64,000 bases of DNA from an uncultured bacterium (GCA_937863685.1 CALMGM010000005.1:186001-250000), one strand, 5' to 3'. Counted from the first letter of the stretch, positions 1-9,597 are shown. Numbers and translations: made by a program. The notes: generated by a model from the sequence alone, not told the origin.

Positions 1-3000
1 AGGAGTTGGGCCTTAAAAATGAGGACTACGAAAGGCATCCCGGCTGCAACGAATATCTGGTGATCACCCGGCCTGATCTGATTTCCCGGGTTCACCGGGA
101 TTATCTCCAGGCAGGTGCCGATATTGTGGAGACAGATTCCTTCGGCGGGGCTCCGCATATTTTGGCGAAGCATGGATTGGAGGCCGACGCCTTTGAGATC
201 AATAAGATTGCCGCATCGCTGGCCCGAAAGGCCGCTGATGAATTTTCTGATCATCTAAAGCCGAGATTCGTGTCCGGCTCCATGGGTCCGGGCTCCAAGA
301 TCCCCAGCCTGGGGCAGGTAAGCTTTGATGAATTAAAGAAAAGCTATTCCGTCCAGGCCGAGGGCCTGTTGGCCGGGAGGGTCGATTGTTTTCTGGTGGA
401 GACCTGCCAAGACATCCTGCAGGCCAAGGCTGCCGTTTCCGCAGTAAGAGATGTTTTGTCAAAAAATACTATGGTTAAACCGATCCTGGTGCAGTTCACT
501 ATCGACCAGAGCGGGCGCACCCTCACCGGCAGCGATATCTCCGCCATACTGGCTTCGATGGAGACCTGGGAGATCGATGCCATCGGACTCAATTGCAGCC
601 TGGGACCCGAAGGCCTGGCTGAAGCGGTTTATTATCTGGGCCATAACTCGTCGAAGATGCTCTCACTGCTCCCCAATGCCGGACTGCCCAGGATGAGGAA
701 CGGACAGCTGTATTATGACCTGGGGCCGGAGCAGTTCACCCGCAGTATGGAGGCCTTTGCCCGGAATCCCGGCCTGAATTTCGCCGGAGGCTGCTGCGGC
801 ACCGATCCAAAATATATAAAAATGCTGGTTGAAAAACTCAAAGATATTCCGCCCCGCCGGCCGGCACAAAGGACCGCCCGCATCTCTTCGTTATATCAGT
901 CGCAGGATATCGCGGTGTCGCCCAAGCCCCTGCTGATCGGCGAACGCACCAATGCCTCGGGGAGCAAGGTCTTCCGCGAACTTTTGGAAAAGAATGATTT
1001 TCAGGGGATGACTGATCTGGCCTGCTCGCAGGAGCATGAAGGGGCCCATGCCATAGACCTTTCATTGGCCCGGTCCGGCCGGAACGAAGCGGACGATTAT
1101 GCCAGAATATGCAGCCTTCTTAACACCCGATGCCGTCTGCCGGTGATGATAGACTCCACCGATCCGGAGGCCATTGAGGCGGCCCTTAAAAATCTCTCCG
1201 GGCGGTCCATTATAAATTCCATCAATTTTGAGGATGGCGGCATAAAGGCCAAAAAGATCCTGGCCTTGTGCCGGCAATATGGGGCAGCAGTGGTCTGCCT
1301 GACCATCGACGAAGAAGGCATGGCCCAAACTGCCGACCGGAAAGTGGCCATCGCCAGACGACTGGCGACCTTGGCCATGGAGCAAGGCCTTTCCCATGAG
1401 GATATTTTCTTCGACACCCTTACCTTTACCCTGGGCAGCGGCGATCGGTCGTTGACCCGGGCCGGGCTGGAATCCCTGGAGGCCATCAGGGAATTGAATC
1501 AGATATTCCCAGATTCCTTCACCGTCCTGGGTGTCAGCAATATATCCTACGGTCTGCCGCCGGAGGCCCGAAAGGTCCTGAACTCGGTGTTCCTGCAGCG
1601 GGCCATAACCGCCGGATTGGATGCCGCCATCATCCATCCGGGGAAAATAATGCCACTTAATCAGATATCCCACCAGGTAGTGGAGTTATGCGATGACCTT
1701 ATCTTTGACCGCAGCACAAGAAATTCAACCCCGCTGGAACTGGTATTGAATTATTTTTCCGGCCAGCCGGAAACAGCTCCTATCAAGGCTTGTCTCCGAA
1801 AGTTGCCGCCCCAGAAACAGATTCAGCAAAGCATAATCCGGGGCGAAGAAAAGGATCTCGATGATAATGTCCGCCTTCTGCTGGAGGATCACGATCCGGT
1901 GATGATCATCGACCGGATATTACTTCCGGCCATGGACCGGGTGGGAAAGCTTTTCGGCCGGGGCGAGATGCAGCTGCCATTCGTGCTCCGCTCGGCCGAA
2001 GTGATGCAGAAAGCGGTAGATATTTTGAAACCCCGTCTCAAGGGCCGCAAAACTTCCCGCACTGGCACAATTCTTATCGCTACTGTTCGCGGGGACATCC
2101 ATGATATCGGCAAGAACCTGGCGTGCTTGATACTGTCTGCCAACGGCTATAAAGTGATCGACCTGGGCATCAGGCAGACGGCCGAGGACATCCTTTTGGC
2201 GGTGAAGAGACATAAGCCGATGGCCATCGGGCTCTCCGGTCTGCTGGTGGAATCGGCCCGGGCCATGTCCGAATACCTGGAATTATTCTCCCGGGCCGGC
2301 ATAGCTCTACCGGTTATATGCGGCGGAGCCGCGCTGAACGAATCATTCGTAAAAAAGGAACTTCAGCCTAAGTATAAGGGCCAGGTCTTCTTCGCTAATG
2401 ATGCCATGGACGGCCTTAAGATCATGCAATCGCTTGATAAAAAACCACCCGACCGCAAGAAGCCATCAAAAACCAAACCCGGCAGTTCATCAAACGACAC
2501 GGTCGTGGTAATTAAAAGAATCCCCCTGAAAGAATTGCTGGATTATTTGGATAAAAAGGCCTTGTTCGAAAGACGCTGGCAGATGGTTTCAAGCAAGGCA
2601 ACCGGCAATAAGAAAAGGCTGCAGGCCGGAGAAGCGCAAAAAAGTCTGGATATGCTTTTAGAGCATTGTATAAAAGACAGGATATTCCAGCCCCAAGCCG
2701 TCTGGGGAATCTTTAAAGCCAACTGGGAGAAGCCTTGCCTGACCATATTGCCCCCGGACGGACAGAAGACGATTGAATTTGAATTTTCAGGAAAACTGGC
2801 GGGCCGCTTTTTCAAAGGCATTTCCTGTTCCAAGGTCGGCTTTCAGGTAGTTACCTTGGGAAACGAGGTAACGAAAGAATTTGCCAGGCTAAAAAGGCTG
2901 AAGAAGATCCACGAGCAATTCCTGTTATACGGACTGTCAGCCGAACTGACCGAAGCCCTGGCCAAATGGACAGAGTTGCAGACCCAAAAGCACTTGCCTG

Positions 3001-3164
3001 CGAAAAGCACCAAAAGGCTCAGCCCCGGTTACCCTGTATGGCCGAACCTTGCAGAACAGAAAAAAATATTCCGGCTGTTAAAACCCCAACGGATCGGCGT
3101 CAGGCTTTCCACCTCCTGGCAGATGTCTCCGGAATTTTCTACCAGCGCCATAGTGATAAAATAA
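1..3164 (+). CDS. metH: Cobalamin-dependent methionine synthase (5' end outside window)
   Basis: This enzyme transfers the methyl group of 5-methyltetrahydrofolate to homocysteine through cobalamin. All four MetH modules are visible. The homocysteine domain covers about the first 290 residues, with zinc-ligand cysteines in GLNCSLG and GGCCGTD. The pterin domain (about 305-560) includes LLIGERTNASGS. The helical cap and B12 domain (about 610-800) carry the cobalt-ligand motif RGDIHDIGKN. The reactivation domain (about 850-1052) contains RLSPGYPVWPN, the AdoMet-binding signature. The reading frame is open to the left edge, and the usual start-proximal DGAMGT segment is missing. The TTG at 6 is therefore an internal Leu codon and the gene begins upstream. 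The reactivation domain is shorter than in E. coli MetH. The assignment is firm. Confidence 0.95.
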   Translation, partial: ELGLKNEDYERHPGCNEYLVITRPDLISRVHRDYLQAGADIVETDSFGGAPHILAKHGLEADAFEINKIAASLARKAADEFSDHLKPRFVSGSMGPGSKIPSLGQVSFDELKKSYSVQAEGLLAGRVDCFLVETCQDILQAKAAVSAVRDVLSKNTMVKPILVQFTIDQSGRTLTGSDISAILASMETWEIDAIGLNCSLGPEGLAEAVYYLGHNSSKMLSLLPNAGLPRMRNGQLYYDLGPEQFTRSMEAFARNPGLNFAGGCCGTDPKYIKMLVEKLKDIPPRRPAQRTARISSLYQSQDIAVSPKPLLIGERTNASGSKVFRELLEKNDFQGMTDLACSQEHEGAHAIDLSLARSGRNEADDYARICSLLNTRCRLPVMIDSTDPEAIEAALKNLSGRSIINSINFEDGGIKAKKILALCRQYGAAVVCLTIDEEGMAQTADRKVAIARRLATLAMEQGLSHEDIFFDTLTFTLGSGDRSLTRAGLESLEAIRELNQIFPDSFTVLGVSNISYGLPPEARKVLNSVFLQRAITAGLDAAIIHPGKIMPLNQISHQVVELCDDLIFDRSTRNSTPLELVLNYFSGQPETAPIKACLRKLPPQKQIQQSIIRGEEKDLDDNVRLLLEDHDPVMIIDRILLPAMDRVGKLFGRGEMQLPFVLRSAEVMQKAVDILKPRLKGRKTSRTGTILIATVRGDIHDIGKNLACLILSANGYKVIDLGIRQTAEDILLAVKRHKPMAIGLSGLLVESARAMSEYLELFSRAGIALPVICGGAALNESFVKKELQPKYKGQVFFANDAMDGLKIMQSLDKKPPDRKKPSKTKPGSSSNDTVVVIKRIPLKELLDYLDKKALFERRWQMVSSKATGNKKRLQAGEAQKSLDMLLEHCIKDRIFQPQAVWGIFKANWEKPCLTILPPDGQKTIEFEFSGKLAGRFFKGISCSKVGFQVVTLGNEVTKEFARLKRLKKIHEQFLLYGLSAELTEALAKWTELQTQKHLPAKSTKRLSPGYPVWPNLAEQKKIFRLLKPQRIGVRLSTSWQMSPEFSTSAIVIK

Positions 3165-3165
3165 C

Positions 3166-3194
3166 TTGCATTTGTCTTTTTTCAGGGTTAAAAT
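3166..3194 (+). promoter_or_regulatory. Sigma70-like promoter for the ferritin-like pair
   Basis: TTGCAT at 3166-3171 and TAAAAT at 3189-3194 are separated by exactly 17 bases, just after the metH stop. The first downstream gene starts at 3221 with GAAAGGA before its ATG. This suggests the ferritin-like genes are transcribed separately from metH. Confidence 0.6.
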
Positions 3195-3220
3195 GCATGT
3201 AACTATTCGAAAGGACATAT

Positions 3221-3751
3221 ATGAACAAAAAGGCTTCCTCCGAACAGGCCCTTACGGCCCTCAACAAAGCTATCAAAGGCGAGAAGACCGGGCTGGAAAG
3301 CTATTTGAAATTCGCCCGCAGCACCAGGTCGCAATCCGGCAAGGATATGTTCATTCGCCTGGCCCAGGATGAGTTCGGTCACATGGAGCTTTTGGAGAAG
3401 GAACGCAACCGCCTCCAGCAGGGCAAGAAATGGGTGGGCATTGATATTGCCCCATCAGACATCGAACAGGTGGTGCCAAAACTCTCATCGCAGCAGGCCA
3501 AGATCAGAGCCGAGCAGGGCACCTCCGATGACCTGACCGCCCTGAATATCGCTTTGGACCTGGAACGCAAGGCGGCCGATTTTTATATGCGCCAGGGCAA
3601 CAAGGAAACGGACGTCACCGCCAAAGGCATATATTTTCGTTTGGCCGAGATGGAGGAATCCCATTACAACCTGATCCAGGCCGAGATCGACAGCATCAAC
3701 GACATCGGTTTCTGGTTCGGGGTCAGGGAGTTCACCTTGGAATCCAATTAA
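3221..3751 (+). CDS. Ferritin-like (rubrerythrin-type) diiron protein
   Basis: This 176-residue four-helix protein is the diiron half of a rubrerythrin without the rubredoxin domain. The metal-ligand pattern occurs twice: Glu in GEKTGLESY followed by DEFGHMELLEKE, then Glu in LDLERKAADFY followed by EMEESHYNLIQAE. Both ExxH motifs are intact, so it should bind two iron atoms. Rubrerythrin-like proteins reduce peroxide or handle iron in anaerobes and microaerophiles. No signal peptide is present, so it is cytoplasmic. The ATG at 3221 follows GAAAGGACATAT. The second ferritin-like gene begins 18 bases after its stop, so the two are probably co-transcribed. The exact substrate is unknown. Confidence 0.85.
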   Translation: MNKKASSEQALTALNKAIKGEKTGLESYLKFARSTRSQSGKDMFIRLAQDEFGHMELLEKERNRLQQGKKWVGIDIAPSDIEQVVPKLSSQQAKIRAEQGTSDDLTALNIALDLERKAADFYMRQGNKETDVTAKGIYFRLAEMEESHYNLIQAEIDSINDIGFWFGVREFTLESN

Positions 3752-3769
3752 CGCCTAAGGAGCACGATC

Positions 3770-4273
3770 ATGAATAAAACTATCGAACTGCTCAAATTGG
3801 CCATTATGGCCGAACAGGATGGCTATCATCATTATCTGACCGCTTCGGCCATCACTACCGACAAGAAGGCCCGTGAGGTTTTCAAATCACTGGCCCATGA
3901 TGAAGAACTTCACCGTCAGACCCTGCTTGACGGCATAGCCGCCTATAGCCAGAACAGGAAGTGGAGCATAGACAAGATCAAAGGCAGGTCAAAGATATCC
4001 TCCAGCGGGAAAAGCCCGATATTCTCGGATGAATTCGTCAAACGGATAAAGGACAAGCATTACGAGATGTCGGCCCTTTCCATCGGCATATTGCTGGAAC
4101 AGAGTTCCATCGAGTTCTACGTTAAAATGAAAAATTCGACCAAGGATGTCAAATTAAAAACCCTTCTGTCGGTCCTTGTCGTATGGGAAAAGAAACACCT
4201 GGAGGCCTTGGTCAAACAGCAAAAGCTGTTCATGAGTGCCTATTGGGAGAAGGCCCGCTTCCAGCCGTTTTAA
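3770..4273 (+). CDS. Second ferritin-like protein
   Basis: This 167-residue protein shares the helical ferritin-like layout of its upstream neighbour. Glu lies in AIMAEQDGYHHY, followed by HDEELHRQTLL. The second half has LLEQSSIEFYVKM and WEKKHLEALVKQQ. The spacing of Glu and ExxH motifs fits a diiron site, although the second half departs more from consensus than in the neighbour. AAGGAG precedes the ATG by a normal distance. The two proteins are clearly paralogous by layout, but their low visible identity suggests an old duplication and possibly a mixed complex. A convergent terminator lies directly downstream. Confidence 0.8.
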   Translation: MNKTIELLKLAIMAEQDGYHHYLTASAITTDKKAREVFKSLAHDEELHRQTLLDGIAAYSQNRKWSIDKIKGRSKISSSGKSPIFSDEFVKRIKDKHYEMSALSIGILLEQSSIEFYVKMKNSTKDVKLKTLLSVLVVWEKKHLEALVKQQKLFMSAYWEKARFQPF

Positions 4274-4280
4274 GAAAACA

Positions 4281-4310
4281 AGAAGCCCGGATCATTCGAT
4301 CCGGGCTTCT
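4281..4310. terminator. Bidirectional rho-independent terminator
   Basis: A perfect 13-bp stem (AGAAGCCCGGATC with its complement) closes a four-base loop. A-rich sequence lies on the left and T-rich on the right. It sits between the ferritin-like gene and the convergent tpiA, and can serve both strands. Confidence 0.9.
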
Positions 4311-4324
4311 TTAATTTTCAATTA

Positions 4325-5074
4325 TTAGAATCCCACGATTTTTGCAAAGGAGTCAGCATCCAAACTGGCCCCTCCCACTAACGCACCGTCAATATCATCC
4401 TGGGCCATCAACTCGGCCACATTGTCCGGTTTGACACTGCCGCCGTATTGGATCCGGATCCTCTCGGCGGTTTCGCTTCCCCACAGACCGGCCAGCAGGT
4501 CGCGGATATAACGGTGGGCTTCCTGGGCCTGTTCCTTGGTGGCGGTCACCCCGGTACCGATGGCCCACACCGGCTCGTAGGCGATGATCAATCTTTCCGG
4601 GTCGGTTGCTGATATCTCCTGCAGCCCGTGCAGCACCTGGCGACGCAGAACATCGAAGGTCTGTTCCTTTTGACGCTCCAGCAAGGTCTCGCCGATGCAG
4701 AATATCGGTATCAGCCCGGATGCTTGGGCCCTTTTTATCTTCTTATTGATCAGGGCGTCATCCTCGGCAAAATACTGCCGCCGTTCGGAATGCCCTATTA
4801 TCACATATTTGCATCCGGCATCAATAAGAAACGCAGTGGATATCTCGCCGGTAAAAGCGCCCTTGTCCTCGAAATGACAGTTCTGTGCGCCTAATTCAAT
4901 ATTAGATCCTTTTATTGCTTCAGCCACAGCCCCCAAGGCCGTAAAAGGCGGACACAGCACTATTTGAACTTCTTGAACCTTTTGAACCTTTTCTACTATG
5001 CCAGCCGCCAGGGTTTTGGCTTCGCTCCCGGTCTTATACATCTTCCAGTTTCCGGCAATGATCGGCTTTCTCAT
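4325..5074 (-). CDS. tpiA: Triosephosphate isomerase
   Basis: This enzyme interconverts dihydroxyacetone phosphate and glyceraldehyde 3-phosphate in glycolysis. The 249-residue length is standard. Catalytic Asn9 and Lys11 are in GNWKMYKT. The catalytic His is in IIGHSERRQYF near residue 94, and the catalytic Glu is in AYEPVWAIGTG near 166. Phosphate-binding GGSVKPDN and GGASLD follow near the C-terminus. The ATG at 5074 is preceded by a full AGGAGG at 5080-5085. The gene lies downstream of pgk and the LamG gene on the same strand, so glycolytic genes cluster here with an exported protein between them. The call is secure. Confidence 0.97.
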   Translation of the reverse strand: MRKPIIAGNWKMYKTGSEAKTLAAGIVEKVQKVQEVQIVLCPPFTALGAVAEAIKGSNIELGAQNCHFEDKGAFTGEISTAFLIDAGCKYVIIGHSERRQYFAEDDALINKKIKRAQASGLIPIFCIGETLLERQKEQTFDVLRRQVLHGLQEISATDPERLIIAYEPVWAIGTGVTATKEQAQEAHRYIRDLLAGLWGSETAERIRIQYGGSVKPDNVAELMAQDDIDGALVGGASLDADSFAKIVGF

Positions 5075-5142
5075 AATTACCTCCTAAAAAGATATCAAAA
5101 TTAACTGACCATATTAATAGGCAAGCGCCACCACCTCTGGCA

Positions 5143-7638
5143 TCAGCGAAGCACAACGATCTTCCCGGTTGCTTTCAACGCTCCTGCCGTCAGTCTGATC
5201 ATATAGATCCCGTTGGGTAACCTATGCCCATTGCCACCATGTAAATTCCAGGTTACTTGGTGCCAGCCCGCGTTCTTCTTTCCACTGGTTAACGTAACCA
5301 CCTTTTGTCCGGTTACATTGTAAAGTTCAATCATGACCGGTGCGGCCACTGGCAGTTGATAATCGATCTCCGCCGTTTCCCGGGCCGGGTTGGGGTGGGG
5401 TAGCGACAATATTACCGACTGTGGCAAGAAAGGCTTTTCCGGTCGTTCTTCTATCCCCGTATACCCGCCCTCGTGGTAAAGGAAATCGATTTCGCAAGAA
5501 TCAAGCGCTCTGGAATAGATTCGGATATCGTCTATGACACCGTCAAAATACCTAAGAAAGCTGCCGGGACTGGTTCCGATAATCAATTCGATAGTGGCCG
5601 GAGTTATTGTATCATAACATGCCGTCGTTACCATCTCCACACCATTGATATATAAACGAACCGCGGTACCGTCATAAACACCTGTTAGATGGTACCACCT
5701 GTCGGAGGCAATCGCGCCTGAAGCCGTTTCGGCCGGCCACCATGCACCGCCACTGCCGATCATGAACGTGGCCGTAGTGGCCCCTCCCCTTAGGGAGTAT
5801 CCCTTGTTCCCGCTCTGCTCCGTTCCCAGAACATAGTTCGAGTAAGATAAGCTACCCCAGCTGTCGGCCTTGACCCAGGATGATACAGTCATCCTTTTGG
5901 GCGGGTTTAGTTCGACGCTGTACGGCACCTGTATATAGTCGTTGATCCCGTCAAACAAGTAGGCACTGTTTGGGTTCCCATACCTGTCCGCTGTAAGCGT
6001 CGCCCCGTAAACAGTGCCATGATGACCATGCCCGCTAAAGTCATTGGCATTCCAGCTGAACGGATACCAAGCTACCAAGCTGTCCAACAATCTTGAATGA
6101 ACCGTAAAATGCCAGATTTCCGACCAATCCGAGGTGTCGGCCATTCCTCGGTAGGCCCGAACCCTCCAGTAAAAGATACTATCCGGAAGGGAATCCTCGG
6201 ATATGTATTCCGAGACCAGAGTTGTGACAGAATCGCTGAGACTGGCAAACAGACTGTCATATGAAATCACGAGAAAATATCCGACAGCATTTCTTGAATC
6301 TTTCCAGTCAAAGGTCTGTAAGTATGATGGAACTAAACTACCATTGACTGGCGTTATCAATACCGGAGTGAATGTATTGAGGATGAATTTCCTTGGGGCG
6401 GAGTACCCTGACCAGTTCGCGGCCAGGTCGCAGGCTCGCACTTTCCAATAGTAAATCGAATCTATCAGTCCCATACTACTGATATAACCGCAGGAATCTA
6501 TAGTGGCGGAATCGGCAACAACCAGACAGAAACTATCGTAAGACACCACGATATTATAAAGAAACCCGCTGTCCAGGGCGTCCCAATGAAAATGAACCAG
6601 GCTATCAGTAGTCGTCGCCTCGTCAGCCGGAAAAATCAACACTGGCGGCAACGGCGGAATGGTGTCGATCCGGAACTTGGCCGCCGAGGACCACAAGGTT
6701 GAGTCGCTAGGTATATAGGCCCGCACCCGCCAAAAATAATTATCGTAGATCAGACCAGCAACATTTACCCCTGTGTCCGGCGCTGCTATGACCTGATCAA
6801 ACTCCTTAATCGAAAAATTGCTGTCAGAGGAAACCTGGGCTTGGTAGGAACTAGCTGTATCCAGGCTGTGCCACAGCAGACTGACATCATGACTGTTGAC
6901 CAATTGGTTGTTTACCGGCGAGATCTGGGCTGGAGCAGGGTATTCATGGTACAGGTCCACGATTTCCGAGGCAGATAAAGCTCTGGAATAGATTCGGATA
7001 TCGTCTATGACACCGTCAAAATACCTAAGAAAGCTGCCGGGACTGGTTCCGATAATCAATTCGATAGTGGCCGGAGTTATTGTATCATAACATGCCGTCG
7101 TTACCATCTCCACACCATTGATATATAAACGAACCGCGGTACCGTCATAAACACCTGTTAGATGGTACCACCTGTCGGAGGCAATCGCGCCTGAAGCCGT
7201 TTCGGCCGGCCACCATGCACCGCCACTGCCGATCATGAACGTGGCCGTAGTGGCCCCTCCCCTTAGGGAGTATCCCTTGTTCCCGCTCTGCTCCGTTCCC
7301 AGAACATAGTTCGAGTAAGATAAGCTACCCCAGCTGTCGGCCTTGACCCAGGATGATACAGTCATCCTTTTGGGCGGGTTTAGTTCGACGCTGTACGGCA
7401 CCTGTATATAGTCGTTGATCCCGTCAAACAAGTAGGCACTGTTTGGGTTCCCATACCTGTCCGCTGTAAGCGTCGCCCCGTAAACAGTGCCATGATGACC
7501 ATGCCCGCTAAAGTCATTGGCATTCCAGCTGAACGGATACCAAGCTACCAAGCCTGTTGTGTCGATCTGCGTTTTGCTGCCCCAGGTCAACGACGACGCC
7601 ACGAAGACGATGGGGATAACCAGAAATATTTTTTTCAT
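5143..7638 (-). CDS. Secreted two-LamG, FN3-like protein with C-terminal sorting-like domain
   Basis: An 831-residue exported protein. A signal peptide covers about residues 1-20 (MKKIFLVIPIVFVASS). A LamG concanavalin-like domain follows at about 28-222, three FN3-like modules at about 235-517, and a second LamG domain at about 520-715. The last 95 residues resemble the FlgD/Por-secretion sorting domain, with PHPNPARETAEIDYQLP, VTGQKVVTL and LPNGIYMIRLTAG. LamG domains typically bind sugars or other ligands, so an adhesive or surface role is inferred. The ATG at 7638 follows GAGGCG and fits the signal peptide; the TTG six codons upstream is less likely. The two LamG copies are identical at DNA level. 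The gene lies 31 bases after pgk. Confidence 0.8.
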   Translation of the reverse strand: MKKIFLVIPIVFVASSLTWGSKTQIDTTGLVAWYPFSWNANDFSGHGHHGTVYGATLTADRYGNPNSAYLFDGINDYIQVPYSVELNPPKRMTVSSWVKADSWGSLSYSNYVLGTEQSGNKGYSLRGGATTATFMIGSGGAWWPAETASGAIASDRWYHLTGVYDGTAVRLYINGVEMVTTACYDTITPATIELIIGTSPGSFLRYFDGVIDDIRIYSRALSASEIVDLYHEYPAPAQISPVNNQLVNSHDVSLLWHSLDTASSYQAQVSSDSNFSIKEFDQVIAAPDTGVNVAGLIYDNYFWRVRAYIPSDSTLWSSAAKFRIDTIPPLPPVLIFPADEATTTDSLVHFHWDALDSGFLYNIVVSYDSFCLVVADSATIDSCGYISSMGLIDSIYYWKVRACDLAANWSGYSAPRKFILNTFTPVLITPVNGSLVPSYLQTFDWKDSRNAVGYFLVISYDSLFASLSDSVTTLVSEYISEDSLPDSIFYWRVRAYRGMADTSDWSEIWHFTVHSRLLDSLVAWYPFSWNANDFSGHGHHGTVYGATLTADRYGNPNSAYLFDGINDYIQVPYSVELNPPKRMTVSSWVKADSWGSLSYSNYVLGTEQSGNKGYSLRGGATTATFMIGSGGAWWPAETASGAIASDRWYHLTGVYDGTAVRLYINGVEMVTTACYDTITPATIELIIGTSPGSFLRYFDGVIDDIRIYSRALDSCEIDFLYHEGGYTGIEERPEKPFLPQSVILSLPHPNPARETAEIDYQLPVAAPVMIELYNVTGQKVVTLTSGKKNAGWHQVTWNLHGGNGHRLPNGIYMIRLTAGALKATGKIVVLR
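5507..6080. repeat. Exact 574-bp internal repeat, copy A (second LamG domain)
   Basis: This segment matches 6980-7553 base for base, offset by 1473 bases (491 codons), so the duplication is in frame. It encodes the C-terminal LamG domain of the exported protein. The flanks diverge immediately on both sides. Confidence 0.9.
6980..7553. repeat. Exact 574-bp internal repeat, copy B (first LamG domain)
   Basis: This is the partner of 5507-6080, in the same orientation. It encodes the N-terminal LamG domain just after the signal peptide. Absence of synonymous differences implies very recent duplication, gene conversion, or an assembly artefact. Confidence 0.9.
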
Positions 7639-7668
7639 ATCCGCCTCATTATTCAAAATTAACTGGCA

Positions 7669-8880
7669 TTATCTATTCGTCAATGCCGCTACACCGGGCA
7701 GTACCTTCCCCTCCAAAAACTCCAAAGATGCTCCGCCCCCGGTTGAGATATGGCTGATCTTGTCAGCCACCCCGGAGAGATGCACTGCCGAGGCGGAATC
7801 ACCCCCGCCGATAATCGATTTGGCCCCTGATGCCGCCACGGCCTTGGCTACCTCGAATGTCCCCTTGGCGTATTCGGGATTCTCGAAAATCCCCATCGGA
7901 CCGTTCCAGACGATGGTCCTGGCTTCGGAAATGGCCTTGTTGTATTCGATAATCGTCTTGGGCCCTATATCCACTCCAGCCATCCCCTGCGGTATTTCCG
8001 TGACCTCTTTGGGATTGACAAATGTGAAGGTCGGTTTGCCCTTTTTGTCCGGTTCGCCATCCTTTTTTTCGGCGACAATGTGATCCGTTGGTAGCAGGAA
8101 TTTGATCTTTTGGGATTTTTGTAAAATATCCTTAGCCATCTCCCGTTTATCGTTCTCGACTAATGACTCGCCTACACTATGGCCTAGGGCCTTTAAAAAG
8201 GTATAGGCCATGGCTCCGCCGATTAAAATGGCGTCGGCCTTATTTAATAGATTTTCTATCACTGCGATCTTATCGGACACCTTGGCTCCGCCCAGAATGG
8301 CAATAAAGGGATGTTCTGGGTTTTCCAGGGCAGCTGAAAGGTAATCTATCTCTTTCTCCATCAAAAATCCGGCGGCATTCTGTTTGAAATATTTGGTGAC
8401 GCCCTCGGTGGAAGCATGGGCCCGGTGGGCCGTACCAAAGGCATCGTTGACGTATAAGTCGCCCAATTCTGATAATTGCTTGGCAAAGGTCGGATCATTC
8501 TTTTCCTCTTCCGCATGGAAACGCAGGTTCTCCAATAGCATGACCTCCCCATCCTTCAATCCCTGGGACATCTTCAGTGCATCCGGTCCCACGCAATCGG
8601 AAGCAAACAGCACCGGCTTCTTGATCATTTCAGATAACTTCTCGGCCACCGGCTTTAGGGTGAATTGCATATTGGCCTGTCCGTCGGGGCGGCCCAAATG
8701 GGACATCAACACAACCTTGGCGCCTTGTTCGATCAGGTATTTGATGGTCGGCAGCGCTCCTACTATCCGGGAATCGTCCTTGATGGCCCCGGTCTTCTTG
8801 TCCTGGGGAACATTAAAATCCACTCGGACTAAGACCCGTTTGCCTTTAAGTTCAAGATCGCGAATATTGAGTTTTTTCAT
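7669..8880 (-). CDS. pgk: Phosphoglycerate kinase
   Basis: This enzyme transfers phosphate from 1,3-bisphosphoglycerate to ADP. Its 403 residues are typical for bacteria. The N-terminal substrate lobe has [18 protein letters not shown] and [14 protein letters not shown]. The hinge and nucleotide lobe carry [24 protein letters not shown] and [10 protein letters not shown]. The ATG at 8880 is preceded by AGGGGAG and begins [16 protein letters not shown], the usual PGK start; the in-frame TTG seven codons upstream is not needed. The stop is 31 bases from the LamG gene, and tpiA follows that. The call is secure. Confidence 0.97.
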   Translation of the reverse strand: MKKLNIRDLELKGKRVLVRVDFNVPQDKKTGAIKDDSRIVGALPTIKYLIEQGAKVVLMSHLGRPDGQANMQFTLKPVAEKLSEMIKKPVLFASDCVGPDALKMSQGLKDGEVMLLENLRFHAEEEKNDPTFAKQLSELGDLYVNDAFGTAHRAHASTEGVTKYFKQNAAGFLMEKEIDYLSAALENPEHPFIAILGGAKVSDKIAVIENLLNKADAILIGGAMAYTFLKALGHSVGESLVENDKREMAKDILQKSQKIKFLLPTDHIVAEKKDGEPDKKGKPTFTFVNPKEVTEIPQGMAGVDIGPKTIIEYNKAISEARTIVWNGPMGIFENPEYAKGTFEVAKAVAASGAKSIIGGGDSASAVHLSGVADKISHISTGGGASLEFLEGKVLPGVAALTNR

Positions 8881-8939
8881 AGTTTTTCTCCCCTGCGGCA
8901 AAATAAAATTTTTAAATTTGATATTTTATTTTCGAATTT

Positions 8940-9593
8940 TCACAGGAACGGATTCTCCTCCCGCTCTCTTCCGATGGTGGTCCGCGGGCCGTGGCCTGGT
9001 CGAACGATGGTTTCATCCGGCAAGATCATAAGCTTTTCCTGAATGGACTTGATGATAGCCTTCTCATCCCCACCCGGAAGGTCCGTTCTTCCTACCGATC
9101 CGGCAAATAGTGTGTCTCCCGAGAAAAGCGTTCCGTCAACATAAAGACATATACCGCCCGGTGTATGGCCGGGAGTGTGCAATACCTTGATTGTCATTTT
9201 GCCAAGTTCTATCTGCTCTCCATCCTTTAGTTGTCGATCGGCCGGTGGAGAGACCATCTCTGGCCCGAACATGAACGAGCCGTTCAAAGTGCCAGAACCT
9301 ATCATGTCTGCGTCACTGGAGTGAATAAGCAATTCGGCTCCGGTGGCTTTTTTGATCTGTCCGTTCCCGGCAATGTGGTCGATATGCCCGTGGGTATTCA
9401 GGATATACCGGGGTTTCAGATCATGCTGGCTGATGAGCCATAGGATGGTCTTTACTTCGCCCGGGCGGAACGCCCCGGGATCTATGATCATGGCCTCCCT
9501 GGTTTCCGGGCAGGCCAGCAGGTAACAGTTGGTGTCCACCATCCCCTTGGCCACCACGGTCTGAAACATCAGTGGGTTGTTTGAGTCCTTCAA
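8940..9593 (-). CDS. Metallo-beta-lactamase-fold hydrolase (glyoxalase II-like)
   Basis: A cytoplasmic metal-dependent hydrolase of about 217 residues. The zinc-binding motif NTHGHIDHIAGN lies near residue 66-76. The further ligands are His in HTPGHTPGG and Asp in FSGDTLFAGSVGRTDL, with a C-terminal His in RPGHGP. This is the GloB/YcbL-like layout, so the substrate is probably a thioester such as a lactoyl conjugate, but this cannot be set by sequence alone. The TTG at 9593 has AGGGAAAG seven bases upstream, overlapping the end of the preceding gene; an ATG eight codons downstream lacks a clear site. It is closely linked to the upstream exported-protein gene and to pgk. Confidence 0.85.
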   Translation of the reverse strand: MKDSNNPLMFQTVVAKGMVDTNCYLLACPETREAMIIDPGAFRPGEVKTILWLISQHDLKPRYILNTHGHIDHIAGNGQIKKATGAELLIHSSDADMIGSGTLNGSFMFGPEMVSPPADRQLKDGEQIELGKMTIKVLHTPGHTPGGICLYVDGTLFSGDTLFAGSVGRTDLPGGDEKAIIKSIQEKLMILPDETIVRPGHGPRTTIGREREENPFL

Positions 9594-9597
9594 TTTA

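Noticed and set aside
1062-1673. 203-codon frame antisense to metH
   Set aside because: It lies wholly inside the well-supported metH and shows no domain.
3166-3372. 68-codon frame starting within the ferritin promoter
   Set aside because: It overlaps the real ferritin-like gene in another frame and has no ribosome site.
8881-8939. Terminator between the hydrolase gene and pgk
   Set aside because: The inverted repeat AAAATAAAAT/ATTTTATTTT is A/T-only and weak; it may be chance in an AT-rich gap.
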